Below are positions 1-9,500 of a stretch of DNA of 64,000 nucleotides, piece after piece. This DNA is from Paenibacillus catalpae (GTDB lineage Bacteria > Bacillota > Bacilli > Paenibacillales > Paenibacillaceae), in contig NZ_FOMT01000003.1 in NCBI RefSeq assembly GCF_900112695.1, positions 879,212-943,211 on the forward strand, in the 5' to 3' direction. The stretch's first letter is position 1, and each line of letters begins with the position of its first letter. The notes beneath the pieces are model-generated. The model was given only the letters and a program-made list of their open reading frames with translations. It was not told the DNA's origin and ran no database searches. The position numbers and the translations under genes are program-made.

Positions 1-148
1 GAATTTTTTCTTCTGCATCTTGCAGGACATTCTCGCGCCGTCCCGTAATAATAACGGTGTTGCCGGCTTTCATAAAGCGTTCTGCAAAAGCGAGTCCAAT
101 TCCGGAGCTTCCGCCCGTAATAAGAATCGTGTTTCCTGAAAGTTTCAT
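1..148 (-). CDS. Short-chain dehydrogenase/reductase, N-terminal part (runs off window)
   Basis: Only the first 49 or so codons lie in the window, reading leftward from the ATG at 148. The protein begins MKLSGNTILITGGSSGIG, the Rossmann-fold TGxxxGIG cofactor-binding motif of classical SDR oxidoreductases, and continues to the beta-2 strand with TGRRE, where the two arginines suggest NADP(H) preference. The ATG overlaps the stop of the upstream merR-like gene (ATGA, 4 bp), so the two are translationally coupled and probably form one operon. Substrate cannot be told from this fragment. Confidence 0.85.
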   Translation of the reverse strand, partial: MKLSGNTILITGGSSGIGLAFAERFMKAGNTVIITGRRENVLQDAEEKI

Positions 149-519
149 CGTAACGCCTCCTGAGTGTGTTTGATATAACGTGTAATTTTTACCTGGATTC
201 CTTCTAGGGACTCTGTCATGAGCGAAATTTCAGCCAATACCGCCTGCTTGTGATGGTTTAGCATTTCGAGCCTCTGCTCAATCGTGCTGTCGCCTTCTAT
301 GACCCAATCGATATATTTCTTGATATCACTTATGGACATGTGTGTGTTCTTCAAACAGCCAACCGTTACAAGGAGTGAGATTTGATCCTCCGAGAATAAT
401 CGCCTTCCCGCTTCATCACGTTTGATTAACGGAAGTAAGCCTTTTTTTTCGTAAAAACGCAACGTTGATTCCGGAATATTTAATTTAGCCGCAGCTTCAC
501 CAATCGAATAATAGGTCAT
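145..519 (-). CDS. MerR-family transcriptional regulator
   Basis: A 124-residue regulator. Residues 4-70 form the MerR winged helix-turn-helix (YYSIGEAAAKLNIPESTLRF, then YEKKGLLP and RDEAGRRLF), followed by a dimerisation helix at about 75-120. No cysteine cluster is visible in the C-terminal part, so it is not an obvious metal sensor. It resembles the small YyaN/AdhR-type regulators that control oxidoreductase genes, which fits the coupled SDR gene downstream. Its own promoter carries a MerR-type operator at 552-582, so autoregulation is likely. The inducer is unknown. Confidence 0.9.
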   Translation of the reverse strand: MTYYSIGEAAAKLNIPESTLRFYEKKGLLPLIKRDEAGRRLFSEDQISLLVTVGCLKNTHMSISDIKKYIDWVIEGDSTIEQRLEMLNHHKQAVLAEISLMTESLEGIQVKITRYIKHTQEALR

Positions 520-551
520 CTGGAGTCCTCCAATATGTTGTCGACGAAATT

Positions 552-582
552 ATCATACGACTTAAACCTTGGTTTAAGTCAA
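552..582 (-). promoter_or_regulatory. MerR-type promoter with palindromic operator in a 19-bp spacer
   Basis: On the minus strand, -35 TTGACT (582-577) and -10 TATGAT (557-552) are separated by 19 bp. That is the over-long spacing typical of MerR-activated promoters. A 9+2+9 palindrome, ACTTAAACC-TT-GGTTTAAGT (560-579), lies across the spacer. It drives the merR-like gene and the coupled SDR. The assignment rests on spacing, palindrome and position together. Confidence 0.85.
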
Positions 583-693
583 GCGGATTGGACAAATAAA
601 TTTTACATAATCATCATGCAGATTTTATAAACCACGCCATGTCCTTTTATATACTTATTTCGTCGGATTAAATGGACTAGGGTGGTAGAGCCA

Positions 694-1233
694 ATGTTGA
701 AAAAACGTGATCTGCATGAATGTCATTCCCTGTACAACTTGATGATTGACCCTGCGGTGTATCCTTACGTTCGTTACAAATATCAATCTTATGAGCAATA
801 CTTATTTACGACCAAACAGCTAATCGTTGAAGAAGAGCAGAAGACGTGCATCTCCAGAACGATTCTTAATGAAATGGGACATCCTATCGGCACCATTGAG
901 TTATATAACATTGTGAATAGAACAGGCTTCCTGGCCACCTGGATTGGCATTCCTTACTTCGGACAGGGCTATAACCAAAGGGCGAAGGAATCCTTTTTTG
1001 CGGAGCTGTTCCTGGAGCATGAGATTGAAACGGTATATCTGAAAATCCGGAAACAAAATATACGATCGAAGAAGGCGGTTGAAAAATTACCGTATGCCCG
1101 ATTGGCCAATGATCTCAGCCAGGAAGTGTATCAGTTAATCAATCAAACGGAAGAGATTTATGATTTGTATCAGGTGGAGCGGGCATGCTTCCTGGAGAAT
1201 AGTGCCGGCTTGCAGCAGGATGTTGCCACCTAA
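694..1233 (+). CDS. GNAT-family N-acetyltransferase
   Basis: A protein of about 179 residues with RimJ/RimL-like GNAT architecture: a strand with GTIELYNI, then the ATWIGIPYFGQGYNQRAKES stretch in the acetyl-CoA loop region, and a late LKIRKQNIRSKKAVEKL segment, the usual position for recognising a repeated-helix acceptor. The ATG at 694 is preferred to an in-frame GTG at 682 because GGTGG precedes it. It would transfer an acetyl group from acetyl-CoA to an amine. The substrate is unknown. It is monocistronic, and a strong bidirectional terminator follows. Confidence 0.75.
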   Translation: MLKKRDLHECHSLYNLMIDPAVYPYVRYKYQSYEQYLFTTKQLIVEEEQKTCISRTILNEMGHPIGTIELYNIVNRTGFLATWIGIPYFGQGYNQRAKESFFAELFLEHEIETVYLKIRKQNIRSKKAVEKLPYARLANDLSQEVYQLINQTEEIYDLYQVERACFLENSAGLQQDVAT

Positions 1234-1239
1234 CAAAAA

Positions 1240-1273
1240 AACGCCACAGGGAGATGTAAATCCCGTGGCGTTT
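1240..1273. terminator. Bidirectional intrinsic terminator
   Basis: The stem AACGCCAC...GTGGCGTT, with an inner GGGA/TCCC pairing, has A-tracts on one side and T-tracts on the other. It lies between the convergent GNAT and trhO genes and can serve both. Confidence 0.85.
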
Positions 1274-1278
1274 CCTAT

Positions 1279-2163
1279 TTAGTGCCCTTTGCACTCCTCT
1301 GAACAATGGCGCTGGTGCTCCGCTTCGCATTCCTCACAGCAGATGTGGCGCTTGTCGCAGGTCACATTCGCGCAGTTCACGTAACGGTCTTCCGGTTTGC
1401 CGCAATGATGGCATTTGCCGATAATAACATCTTCCTCTGTCCGGTTAATCGGAACCGAAATCCGGTCGTCAAATACATAACATTTGCCGTCCCATAAATG
1501 GCCCTTCACTTCTTCGTCCTTGCCGTAGGTGACAATACCGCCCTCTAGCTGGGCAACATCCGAAAAGCCTTCCTCGAGGAGCACCGCTGTCAGCGTCTCA
1601 CAGCGGATACCGCCCGTACAATACGTAAGGATCGGCTTATTCTTCGCATCTTCCGGCAGGTTCTTGCGGATCCATTCCGGGAACTCGCGGAACGACTCGA
1701 CCGTAGGGCGAATCGCACCGCGGAAATGTCCGATATCGTATTCATAATCGTTACGTCCGTCTACGATAATGACATCATCGCGCTGCAGCTGCTCGTGAAA
1801 TTCCTTTGGAGACAGCCGTTTGCCGGTCCGTACATTTGGATCCATCTTTTTGTTATAGCGCAGGGTAACAAGCTCGTTCTTATGGCGGACGAACAGCTTC
1901 TTGAACACATGCCCGTCAGCGTCATCGATCTTGTAGATGATATCCTTGAAGAGCGGATGCTCATTCATATACGCCCTATAAGCATCGGTCTGTTCCACTG
2001 TTCCGGAGCATGTACCGTTAATGCCTTGGTCGGAAATGAGAATGCGGCCCTTAACGCCAAGCTGCTTACAGAATCGAAGATGCTCGGCCGTTACTTGCTC
2101 AGGGTTCTCCACATGCACATATTTATAATAGAGCAGAATGCGGTAAGGTTTATTTTCGGTCAT
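1279..2163 (-). CDS. trhO: tRNA uridine(34) hydroxylase, rhodanese family (copy 1)
   Basis: TrhO/YceA-type protein of about 294 residues. In order it has an N-terminal ferredoxin-like domain ([14 protein letters not shown]), a rhodanese domain with the active-site loop YCTGGIRCE, and a cysteine-rich C-terminal tail ([11 protein letters not shown], then [11 protein letters not shown]) typical of the Gram-positive form. The family uses O2 to hydroxylate U34 in the tRNA wobble position, the first step towards 5-methoxyuridine. The ATG at 2163 is chosen because GGAGAG lies 7 bp upstream; a TTG at 2178 is less likely. It follows the yuzB-like stop by 4 bp. The product is very similar to the one at 2429-3352, so this is a tandem paralogue. 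Confidence 0.9.
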   Translation of the reverse strand: MTENKPYRILLYYKYVHVENPEQVTAEHLRFCKQLGVKGRILISDQGINGTCSGTVEQTDAYRAYMNEHPLFKDIIYKIDDADGHVFKKLFVRHKNELVTLRYNKKMDPNVRTGKRLSPKEFHEQLQRDDVIIVDGRNDYEYDIGHFRGAIRPTVESFREFPEWIRKNLPEDAKNKPILTYCTGGIRCETLTAVLLEEGFSDVAQLEGGIVTYGKDEEVKGHLWDGKCYVFDDRISVPINRTEEDVIIGKCHHCGKPEDRYVNCANVTCDKRHICCEECEAEHQRHCSEECKGH

Positions 2164-2167
2164 TGGC

Positions 2168-2422
2168 TTACTCTCCAAAAAACTGTTTGATTTCCTCTTG
2201 CACAGCTTCTTCTACCTGCTTGAGGCATTCTTCCTTGGTGCTTGCATAGATGCGTGTCTCATTTACCATGGCATATGGTCTTGCCCGGCACAAATTGCAC
2301 ATATTCAAACAATCCGTGCGCATAACGGCCGCTTCAGGGAATTTCTCTTCCAGCTCCTCGAGAGGCAGAAGTGCCATTTCGTTGCGGGTGCACACCTCAA
2401 CAACAACTAACCCTAGTCCCAT
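2168..2422 (-). CDS. YuzB-like DUF1450 protein
   Basis: A small acidic protein of 84 residues with conserved cysteines (VCTRN near residue 11, then [18 protein letters not shown] at 37-54), as in the YuzB/DUF1450 family. The cysteine spacing suggests a metal or Fe-S site, but the family's biochemistry is not established. It lies between two trhO copies on the same strand, 6 bp after the first and 4 bp before the second, and must be co-transcribed with them. An unusual product of this order is that the duplication surrounds the gene without copying it. Confidence 0.85.
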   Translation of the reverse strand: MGLGLVVVEVCTRNEMALLPLEELEEKFPEAAVMRTDCLNMCNLCRARPYAMVNETRIYASTKEECLKQVEEAVQEEIKQFFGE

Positions 2423-2428
2423 CGCTGA

Positions 2429-3352
2429 TCACCGGCCCGACAAAACTTTTAATTGTCGTTTCGGCTCGTCGTTCACCTTGCACTCTGGCGAGCAGTAGCT
2501 CTCATGTTCAGCTTCACATTCAGGGCAGCAAATATGCTTGCGGTGGCAAAGATCGTCCGCGCAGTTGATGTAGCGGTCTTCCGCCTTGCCGCAGTGATAA
2601 CACTTGCCGACGATAATATCTTCATCGGTCCGGTTGATCGGCACGGAAATACGCTCATCAAATACATAACATTTGCCGTCCCATAGATGACCTTTTACTT
2701 CTTCGTCTTTGCCGTAAGTGACGATGCCGCCGTCAAGCTGGGCAACATCCGAGAAGCCCTCTTCAAGAAGTACGGCCGTTAATGTCTCACAGCGGATGCC
2801 GCCTGTGCAGTAGGTCAGGACAGGCTTGCCCTTCGCATCTTCCGGCAGGTTCTTGCGGATCCATTCCGGAAACTCGCGGAAAGATTCGACCGTTGGGCGG
2901 ATCGCGCCGCGGAAATGGCCGATATCATATTCATAATCGTTTCGGCCGTCGATAATAATAACGTCATCGCGCTGCAGTTGCTCATGAAATTCCTTCGGTG
3001 ACAAATGCTTGCCCGTGCGCACATTAGGATCCAGCTTCTTGTCGTAACGAAGAGTAACGAGCTCTTTCTTATGACGGACGAATATTTTCTTGAATACATG
3101 GCCTTCGGATTCGTCAATTTTGTAGACCATATCGGCAAACAGCGGATTCTCGCGCATATGCGCCATATAAGCATCGGTCTGTTCAATCGTACCGGAGCAA
3201 GTGCCGTTAATGCCCTGCTCGGAGATTATAATGCGGCCTTTTACGCCAAGATCCTTACAGAATTGAAGATGCTCTGCGGTAAGCTCGGCAGGGTTATCGA
3301 TATGGACATATTTATAGTACAAAAGGATACGATAAGGTTTGTTTTCGCTCAT
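2429..3352 (-). CDS. trhO: tRNA uridine(34) hydroxylase, rhodanese family (copy 2)
   Basis: TrhO paralogue of 307 residues with the same order of domains as copy 1: N-terminal domain, rhodanese active site YCTGGIRCE, and Cys-rich tail ([22 protein letters not shown]). It differs mainly in the extreme C-terminus, which here carries an added basic tail ([11 protein letters not shown]). It is first in the trhO-yuzB-trhO operon. The start ATG at 3352 has TGGAGCG 6-12 bp upstream. The middle of the two proteins is almost unchanged over about 130 residues, which points to recent duplication or gene conversion. Confidence 0.9.
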   Translation of the reverse strand: MSENKPYRILLYYKYVHIDNPAELTAEHLQFCKDLGVKGRIIISEQGINGTCSGTIEQTDAYMAHMRENPLFADMVYKIDESEGHVFKKIFVRHKKELVTLRYDKKLDPNVRTGKHLSPKEFHEQLQRDDVIIIDGRNDYEYDIGHFRGAIRPTVESFREFPEWIRKNLPEDAKGKPVLTYCTGGIRCETLTAVLLEEGFSDVAQLDGGIVTYGKDEEVKGHLWDGKCYVFDERISVPINRTDEDIIVGKCYHCGKAEDRYINCADDLCHRKHICCPECEAEHESYCSPECKVNDEPKRQLKVLSGR

Positions 3353-3368
3353 TTCTAACGCTCCATTT

Positions 3369-3387
3369 TATTAAGATTATCATTATA
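3369..3387 (-). promoter_or_regulatory. Candidate Fur box upstream of the trhO-yuzB operon
   Basis: On the minus strand, TATAATGATAATCTTAATA matches the 19-bp Fur consensus at 15 positions, including an unbroken run of 12. It lies 17 bp upstream of the trhO start, where binding would block transcription. Iron control of these genes is an inference; AT-rich promoters can match Fur boxes by chance. Confidence 0.45.
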
Positions 3388-3466
3388 TGTTAAAACTCTT
3401 AAATCACTTAGTCAACAGCGATTCGAAGGCATTCTGTTGACAATTCATCCCTATATTCTGGTCTTC

Positions 3467-4360
3467 TCATTGGTTCGTTACCTCTTTCAGGAAAATAGAC
3501 GAACTGGCCGGTAAAGTCGCGTCTTTCCGGGTGACTACGCCTATGGCACGAGTAGGAAGGGACTCCGTTAACCGAACCTCGAATAATGTTCCGTCATCGA
3601 GCTCCTGCTGGGCAAACCGGCGGGTAATAAAAGCCGTGCCGTAACCGCGCTGCGCGAACTCGATGATCATCTCGGTACTCGTCAGCTCAATGTCCGGTTC
3701 TTTATATATGCCATGACCGGCAAGCCACTGCTCGACAAAGAGCCGGGTACTGCTGCCTGACGTGGGCAATAATAAAGGAAGCTCAAGCAGCTGCCGGACG
3801 GAGACCGGTTCAGAAGCCAATTCCTTAAAGGCCTGACCAACAAGGAAACAGTCTTGAATCGCCATAAGCGGCTTTATCGCCAGCTCCTGGTCGTCAAACG
3901 GCAAATGGACAAAACCTAAATCGATATTTTCTTCCTTCAGCTGTTTCGAGATTTCATTGGTCTTGCTTTGCTGAAGACGGATCCGTACCTGCGGGTGCTC
4001 CGCGTGAAAATGCTCGATATGAGGCAGCAGAATATGTTTAATAATCGGTCCGCTGGCTCCTATCCGAAGCTCGCCGCCATGCAGGTTGGCCAGCTCAAGC
4101 AGCTTCCGTTCTCCGCGTTCAATAAGCTGGAACGACTGTTCGATATAATCAAACAGCGCTTTGCCTGCAATGGTAAGCTTTACTCCCTTGGAGCCTCGGT
4201 CAAACAATTTGGCGCCAAGCGAATCCTCAAGCTGCTTGATGGCATAGCTAACAGACGGCTGGGTGATGTGAAGAATTTGAGCCGCCTTCGTAAAATTACC
4301 TGTTCGAGCCGTATATAAGAAGATCCGGTAGCTTTCTAAGTTATTCAGTCCGTTTGGCAT
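3467..4360 (-). CDS. LysR-family transcriptional regulator
   Basis: A 297-residue LTTR. The N-terminal winged HTH (residues 5-65, FTKAAQILHITQPSVSYAIK) is followed by a linker helix and a periplasmic-binding-like effector domain from about residue 90. It is transcribed divergently from aroC with a 107-bp gap, the standard arrangement in which a LysR protein controls its neighbour. The AT-rich gap contains several T-N11-A type half-sites, but none stands out. The effector is unknown; a shikimate-pathway intermediate is possible by position only. Confidence 0.88.
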   Translation of the reverse strand: MPNGLNNLESYRIFLYTARTGNFTKAAQILHITQPSVSYAIKQLEDSLGAKLFDRGSKGVKLTIAGKALFDYIEQSFQLIERGERKLLELANLHGGELRIGASGPIIKHILLPHIEHFHAEHPQVRIRLQQSKTNEISKQLKEENIDLGFVHLPFDDQELAIKPLMAIQDCFLVGQAFKELASEPVSVRQLLELPLLLPTSGSSTRLFVEQWLAGHGIYKEPDIELTSTEMIIEFAQRGYGTAFITRRFAQQELDDGTLFEVRLTESLPTRAIGVVTRKDATLPASSSIFLKEVTNQ

Positions 4361-4467
4361 AAACCCTCTCTATTGCAAGGCTATTGAATTGTGATTTCAT
4401 TTATCGCACATTTGAAATTATAATGAATTTATAGAAGATAGTCAAAAGAGAAAGGTTGGTTTTTCAT

Positions 4468-5523
4468 ATGTCAGGAAGCAGCTTTGGCACTCATTTCAAA
4501 ATGACAACGTTTGGCGAATCGCATGGCGAGGCAGTAGGGGTTATTATTGACGGGGTTACACCGGGAGTTGAGCTTACGGAAGCGGATATCCAGGTGCAGA
4601 TGGACCGCCGCAAGCCGGGTCAATCCTCCGTTACGACGCCGCGTAAGGAATATGACATTATCCGCATTCTGTCTGGTGTATTCGAAGGGAAAACAACAGG
4701 CGCGCCGCTTGCCGTAATGCTGAATAATACAGATATGAAATCGAAAGATTATGAGTCGAACCGCCGTTTGTTCCGTCCGGGCCATGCGGATTTCACATAC
4801 GTGCAAAAATACGGACACCGCGACCACCGCGGCAGCGGACGCGCTTCGGGTCGCGAGACAGCGGGCCGTGTAGCGGCGGGCGCTATCGCGCGCAAGCTGC
4901 TGGAACGCCGCGGGGTGTCGATCGTGGCTTACACAAAAGAAGCGGGCGGTGTTAAATGCGAGACGTTTGACGAAACCGTTATTGAGAAAAATCCGATGCG
5001 TGCGGCCGATCTGAATGCAGCGGAGAGAATGGTAAACCGCGTAGAAGAGCTGGCTGCAGCGGGCAATAGCTGCGGCGGCGTAGTGGAATGCATTATCCGC
5101 GGCGTGAAGCCGGGTATCGGTGAGCCGGCATTCGATAAGTTGGATGCGGAGCTCGCGAAAGCAATGCTGTCGATCGGCGCGGTAAAAGGCATCGAGTTTG
5201 GCGCAGGCTTTGCGGCAACAACGATGCTGGGCAGCGAGCATAACGACGGTATGGACGCTAATGGCTTCATGACTAACAATGCCGGCGGTATCGTGGGCGG
5301 TATCAGCACGGGGCAAGATATTGTTTTCCGTATCGCGGTGAAGCCAACCTCGTCAATTTCGCTTCCTCAACAAACCGTTGATGAAGACGGCGTTGAGCAT
5401 ACGATTCAAACGATTGGCCGTCATGATCCATGTATCTGCCCTCGAGTAGTACCGGTTGTTGAAGCGATGGCTTGCATGGTACTTGAAGATTTGTACAAAC
5501 GCCATACCGCTCTTCATGATTAA
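4468..5523 (+). CDS. aroC: Chorismate synthase
   Basis: Chorismate synthase converts 5-enolpyruvylshikimate-3-phosphate to chorismate using reduced FMN, the last shared step of aromatic biosynthesis. Signatures seen: GESHGEAVGVIIDG near the start, FRPGHADFTY and GHRDHRGSGRASGRETAGR in the middle, and GRHDPCICPR near the end. The ATG at 4468 is preceded by AAAGGT. At 351 residues it is closer to the E. coli-type enzyme than to the longer (about 390-residue) form usual in Bacillus aro operons. It stands alone beside a LysR gene, so it may be a second copy acquired separately. Confidence 0.93.
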   Translation: MSGSSFGTHFKMTTFGESHGEAVGVIIDGVTPGVELTEADIQVQMDRRKPGQSSVTTPRKEYDIIRILSGVFEGKTTGAPLAVMLNNTDMKSKDYESNRRLFRPGHADFTYVQKYGHRDHRGSGRASGRETAGRVAAGAIARKLLERRGVSIVAYTKEAGGVKCETFDETVIEKNPMRAADLNAAERMVNRVEELAAAGNSCGGVVECIIRGVKPGIGEPAFDKLDAELAKAMLSIGAVKGIEFGAGFAATTMLGSEHNDGMDANGFMTNNAGGIVGGISTGQDIVFRIAVKPTSSISLPQQTVDEDGVEHTIQTIGRHDPCICPRVVPVVEAMACMVLEDLYKRHTALHD

Positions 5524-5613
5524 TTTTAACAACAAATACTACATCCCTCGCGAAAAATAAACTATAATGATGGATATTATGGTTTATCATGCAAGAAAGA
5601 AGGGGAATTGGAC

Positions 5614-6297
5614 TTGACGCCTTTTGAATTTCTAACAACTTTGTTGTCCATTGTATTTATTGATCTGATTTTGGCTGGCGATAACGCAATTGTGATCGGG
5701 ATGGCAGCAAAGCGGCTTCCGAAGGATACGCAAAAGAAAGCCATCCTGTACGGAACGGTCGGAGCCGTTGTGCTCCGGATTGTGGCAACTGTGCTTGTTG
5801 TCTATCTGCTCGAAATTCCATGGCTGCTTGTGGCAGGAGGGCTTATGCTTCTCTGGATCGCGTACAAGCTCCTTGTGCAGGAAGAGGACCATGGAAATGT
5901 CAAAGCGGGTAATACGCTATGGGGTTCCGTATGGACCATTGTTGTTGCGGATGCAGCGATGGGGTTGGATAACGTCATTGCAGTTGCGGGAGCCGCGCAT
6001 GGTCATACGCTGCTCGTCGTGATTGGTCTGATCATCAGTATCCCAATCGTTGTATGGGGAAGCACCTTGTTTATCAAGCTGTTGACCAAGTTCCCTTGGA
6101 TCATCTATGCCGGCTCAGCCGTGCTGGCGTATACGGCTGCCAAGATGGTTACTCATGAACCGGTCTGGCAGGAGTGGTTCGAAGCTAATCAGGCTGTCAA
6201 ATGGCTTGTAATCGCCATTGCAGTCGCAGCCGTGCTTGGCGCAGGCTTGTGGACGAATGAATGGAAGAAGAAGCATCCAACAGCGGCACATGAGTAA
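5614..6297 (+). CDS. TerC-family integral membrane protein (YjbE/YkoY-like)
   Basis: A protein of about 227 residues with some seven hydrophobic helices. Conserved acidic membrane motifs of TerC are visible: IDLILAGDNAIVIGMA near residue 20 and DAAMGLDNVIAVAGA near residue 115, placing aspartates and asparagines in paired repeats. Members of this family in Bacillus export manganese or help to metallate secreted proteins. A TTG at 5614 is the likely start because AAGGGG is 8 bp upstream; the TTG at 5608 is too close to it. No Mn riboswitch is seen in the 90 bp before it. Confidence 0.82.
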   Translation: MTPFEFLTTLLSIVFIDLILAGDNAIVIGMAAKRLPKDTQKKAILYGTVGAVVLRIVATVLVVYLLEIPWLLVAGGLMLLWIAYKLLVQEEDHGNVKAGNTLWGSVWTIVVADAAMGLDNVIAVAGAAHGHTLLVVIGLIISIPIVVWGSTLFIKLLTKFPWIIYAGSAVLAYTAAKMVTHEPVWQEWFEANQAVKWLVIAIAVAAVLGAGLWTNEWKKKHPTAAHE

Positions 6298-6302
6298 GGA
6301 AT

Positions 6303-6344
6303 AAAGGGTTGTCCCAGAGAAGATATGGGACAACCCTTTTTTTG
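6303..6344 (+). terminator. Intrinsic terminator after terC-like gene
   Basis: AAAGGGTTGTCCCA pairs with TGGGACAACCCTTT across a 9-base loop and runs into seven T residues. This is a very strong rho-independent terminator. Confidence 0.92.
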
Positions 6345-6592
6345 TCGTTCCTGAACTATCCGTACAGTCATTATCAAAAAAGCACTGATTTTTAAAGGTT
6401 TAGACCGGAAAATTGAGTAGAGATTTCCAAAAGAATCCCATATGATAGGGCTGGTCCAAATATTCGACGAGAAGAAAGCGCAGAGTGAAGTTCATGTAAC
6501 AGACAGCAGACATCGGATAAGAAAGGAGGAGCTTGACCGGGATCCGTCTTTACCAATGACACTTAAGTTACTATGAATGGAGGCTAATAGGG

Positions 6593-9500
6593 ATGCATCT
6601 TCTACGTAATAAACCGGCTTATGTTAAGTTGTTAATCGCTTTAATGGTCTTTACTTTATTACTCCCCTTGAACATCAACACGACTCCAGCATTTGCAGCT
6701 GACTCAGCTGTGGTTAATGAGGATTTCTCTACCTATCCTTTAGGTCCGCTCACAATTGGAAGCGGTAACAATTGGACGAAGGAAGGGACTGCTCCGGTAG
6801 TCGAGGTCGTTAATGATTCAACTGCTAATCAGAATTATGCCGCGATCAGCCATGATTTGACCGGCTCCTCTTATTTCGGACAACGGTTTGCGCCTCAGAC
6901 CGGGGGCATGATCCTGCAGTTTGACCTCAATATGCCAACCAGCAAAGGCGGTACCTTCTGGGTGATGGAAGGGAAGGTTAATGCCACAAACGCAGCCGTC
7001 ACGCGTATGGTGATGGATGGCGGAGCGTTTAAATTGCATAACGGCCCAACCCTCGTCACTTACGACACGACACACTGGTATCGTTTTACGATGATCTATA
7101 ATATCCCTCAGAAAAAGTATGCTTTAACTATTCTTGATTTGACTACAGGCGATACAGTCACCTCGAATGAAAGCTTCTACAGTGCCAGAGAACGGATCAG
7201 CAGCTTCGGCTTCTTCACCAACGCCGGCGGAGGCCGTTACAATCTGGCTAATGTCAAAGTAACGGCGCTTGATCTCGCTCTTCAGAATATCAGGCTTAGC
7301 GCTGGAGACTTTATTCCTTCCTTCTCCTTTGATCCAACAATTAACAACTACAATATTGAGCTGCCCTATTCCTCGGATAACCTGACGGTTACGCCAACGG
7401 CGAGCAATGCAGATGGCGTCAGTCTGAAGGTCGGCGATTCAACGGTTGAAAGCGGTTCCTCCGTTACGGTCCCGATAAGCGGCTCCTCGTCATCCGTTGC
7501 TGTAAAGGTTGCTTCCAACGCCTATCCGGATGTGGCCCGTACGTACGCGATTAACGTTAATAAACTGGACAAGGCTCCGATAGTTACGGATCTGGCCGCG
7601 GAAGGGCGTGACGGCAAGGTGCTGATCGGCTGGAAGGCGCCGATTGATCCTGCCTACCAAGGGGTTAATATTTATACCGTAACTGAAGACGGTTCGGAAA
7701 CGCTTGCCGCGGCAGCGCCAAAAGGAACTTACATGGCTGCTGTGGACGGTCTCAATAATGGCACTGAATATACGTTTTACGTCAAGGGTGTTTATGAGTA
7801 TGAAGGCGAAGAGCCTTCGGAATCCGCTCCCGTAACCATTGCTGCAAAGCCGCAGCTGCTGCCTGCCCGTCAAATGGAGGATTTAGGGCGTGGTCTCGTT
7901 GCGATTGGGCAGGACGGCCATGTTTTCCTCTCTTGGCGCCTGCTTGGAACAGAGCCGGATAATCTCGGCTTTAACGTGTATCGTGACCGGGTGAAAATCA
8001 ATTCCGCTCCCGTTATGAACAGCACGAACTATATCGATGAAGAAGGAACCGCCGATTCCTCATATTATGTCCGGGCTGTAGTGAACGGTGCGGAGCAGGG
8101 GCCATCCGAGACGGCACGGCCTTGGAATACCAATTATTTAAATGTGCCGCTTGATAAGCCTGCCGATGGAGTAACAAGTGCGGGTGAAGCTTATGCGTAC
8201 CGTGCGAACGACGCATCCGTAGGCGATCTGGATGGAGACGGTGATTACGAGGTTGTCCTGAAATGGGATCCTAGCAATTCGAAGGACAACTCCCAATCCG
8301 GTATTACCGGCAATACGTATCTGGATGCTTATCAAATGGACGGAACGCGTTTGTGGAGGATCGACATGGGTCCAAACATCCGTTCCGGAGCGCATTATTT
8401 ACATCCGATGGTCTATGATCTGGATGGAGACGGCAAAGCGGAGATTGCCGCGCGCACAGCTGACGGAACGATTGACGGGACGGGAGCCGTGATTGGCGAC
8501 GCGTCAGCGGATTACCGAAATTCGGGCGGTTACGTGCTCGAAGGGCCGGAGTATTTCACGATTTTTGAAGGAACAACAGGTAAAGCGCTGGCTACCGAAG
8601 ATTATGATCCGCCAAGAGGCAATATCGGAGACTGGGGAGATACGTACGGCAACCGGATTGACCGTTTTGGCGCAGCCATTGCTTATTTAGATGGTCAACG
8701 TCCAAGTCTTATTTTGCAGCGGGGCTACTATACCCGAATGGTATTAGTTGCGTACAACTGGAGAGACGGGGAACTAAGCAAGCTGTGGAAATACGATTCC
8801 CCGGCTAAGGCGTACGGACAAGGTAATCATCAGTTAAGCGTCGCGGACGTGGATAACGATGGCAAGGATGAAGTGATTACTGGTAATTCGGCAATTAATG
8901 AAGACGGGACTTTACTTTGGAGTACGAATTTGGGTCATGGCGATGCGATGCATCTGGGTGATTTGAATCCTTCTCATCTCGGGCTTGAGCTGTGGACGAT
9001 GCACGAAGAGACCGGCGCCCCATATTCCGCCACCATGATCGATGCGCGGACAGGGAAGCCTTTATACGGACAGCCTCAGGTAGGTGCCGATACCGGCAGG
9101 GGCTTGTCGGCTGACGTGGATCCAAGATACGAAGGCGAGGAGTCCTGGGCAATTGACGCGACGAAGTCGGGAGCAACGGAAAGCAACTTGAACGGGTTTA
9201 TGTTTAATAGCGAAGGGGAGAAAATTTCGACTCTCATACCAACGTCCAACTTTGCGATTTGGTGGGACGGCGATTTGAGCCGCGAGCTGCTGGATCATGA
9301 TTGGAATGGGGCAACAGGCAACGGCGTTCCGAAAATTGACAAGTGGGATTATGAGAGCAATCAGCTCGTTCGGCTTGAAACGTTTAATGGAACGTCCTCC
9401 AATAATGGAACGAAAGGAAATCCGTCTCTGCAAGCCGACCTTATCGGCGATTGGAGAGAAGAAGTAGTTGTACGAACGGAGGACAGCAGCTCGCTTCGCA

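Noticed and set aside
5524..5613. Mn-sensing yybP-ykoY riboswitch before the terC-like gene
   Set aside because: The leader is under 90 bases and lacks the conserved loops, so there is no room for the riboswitch.
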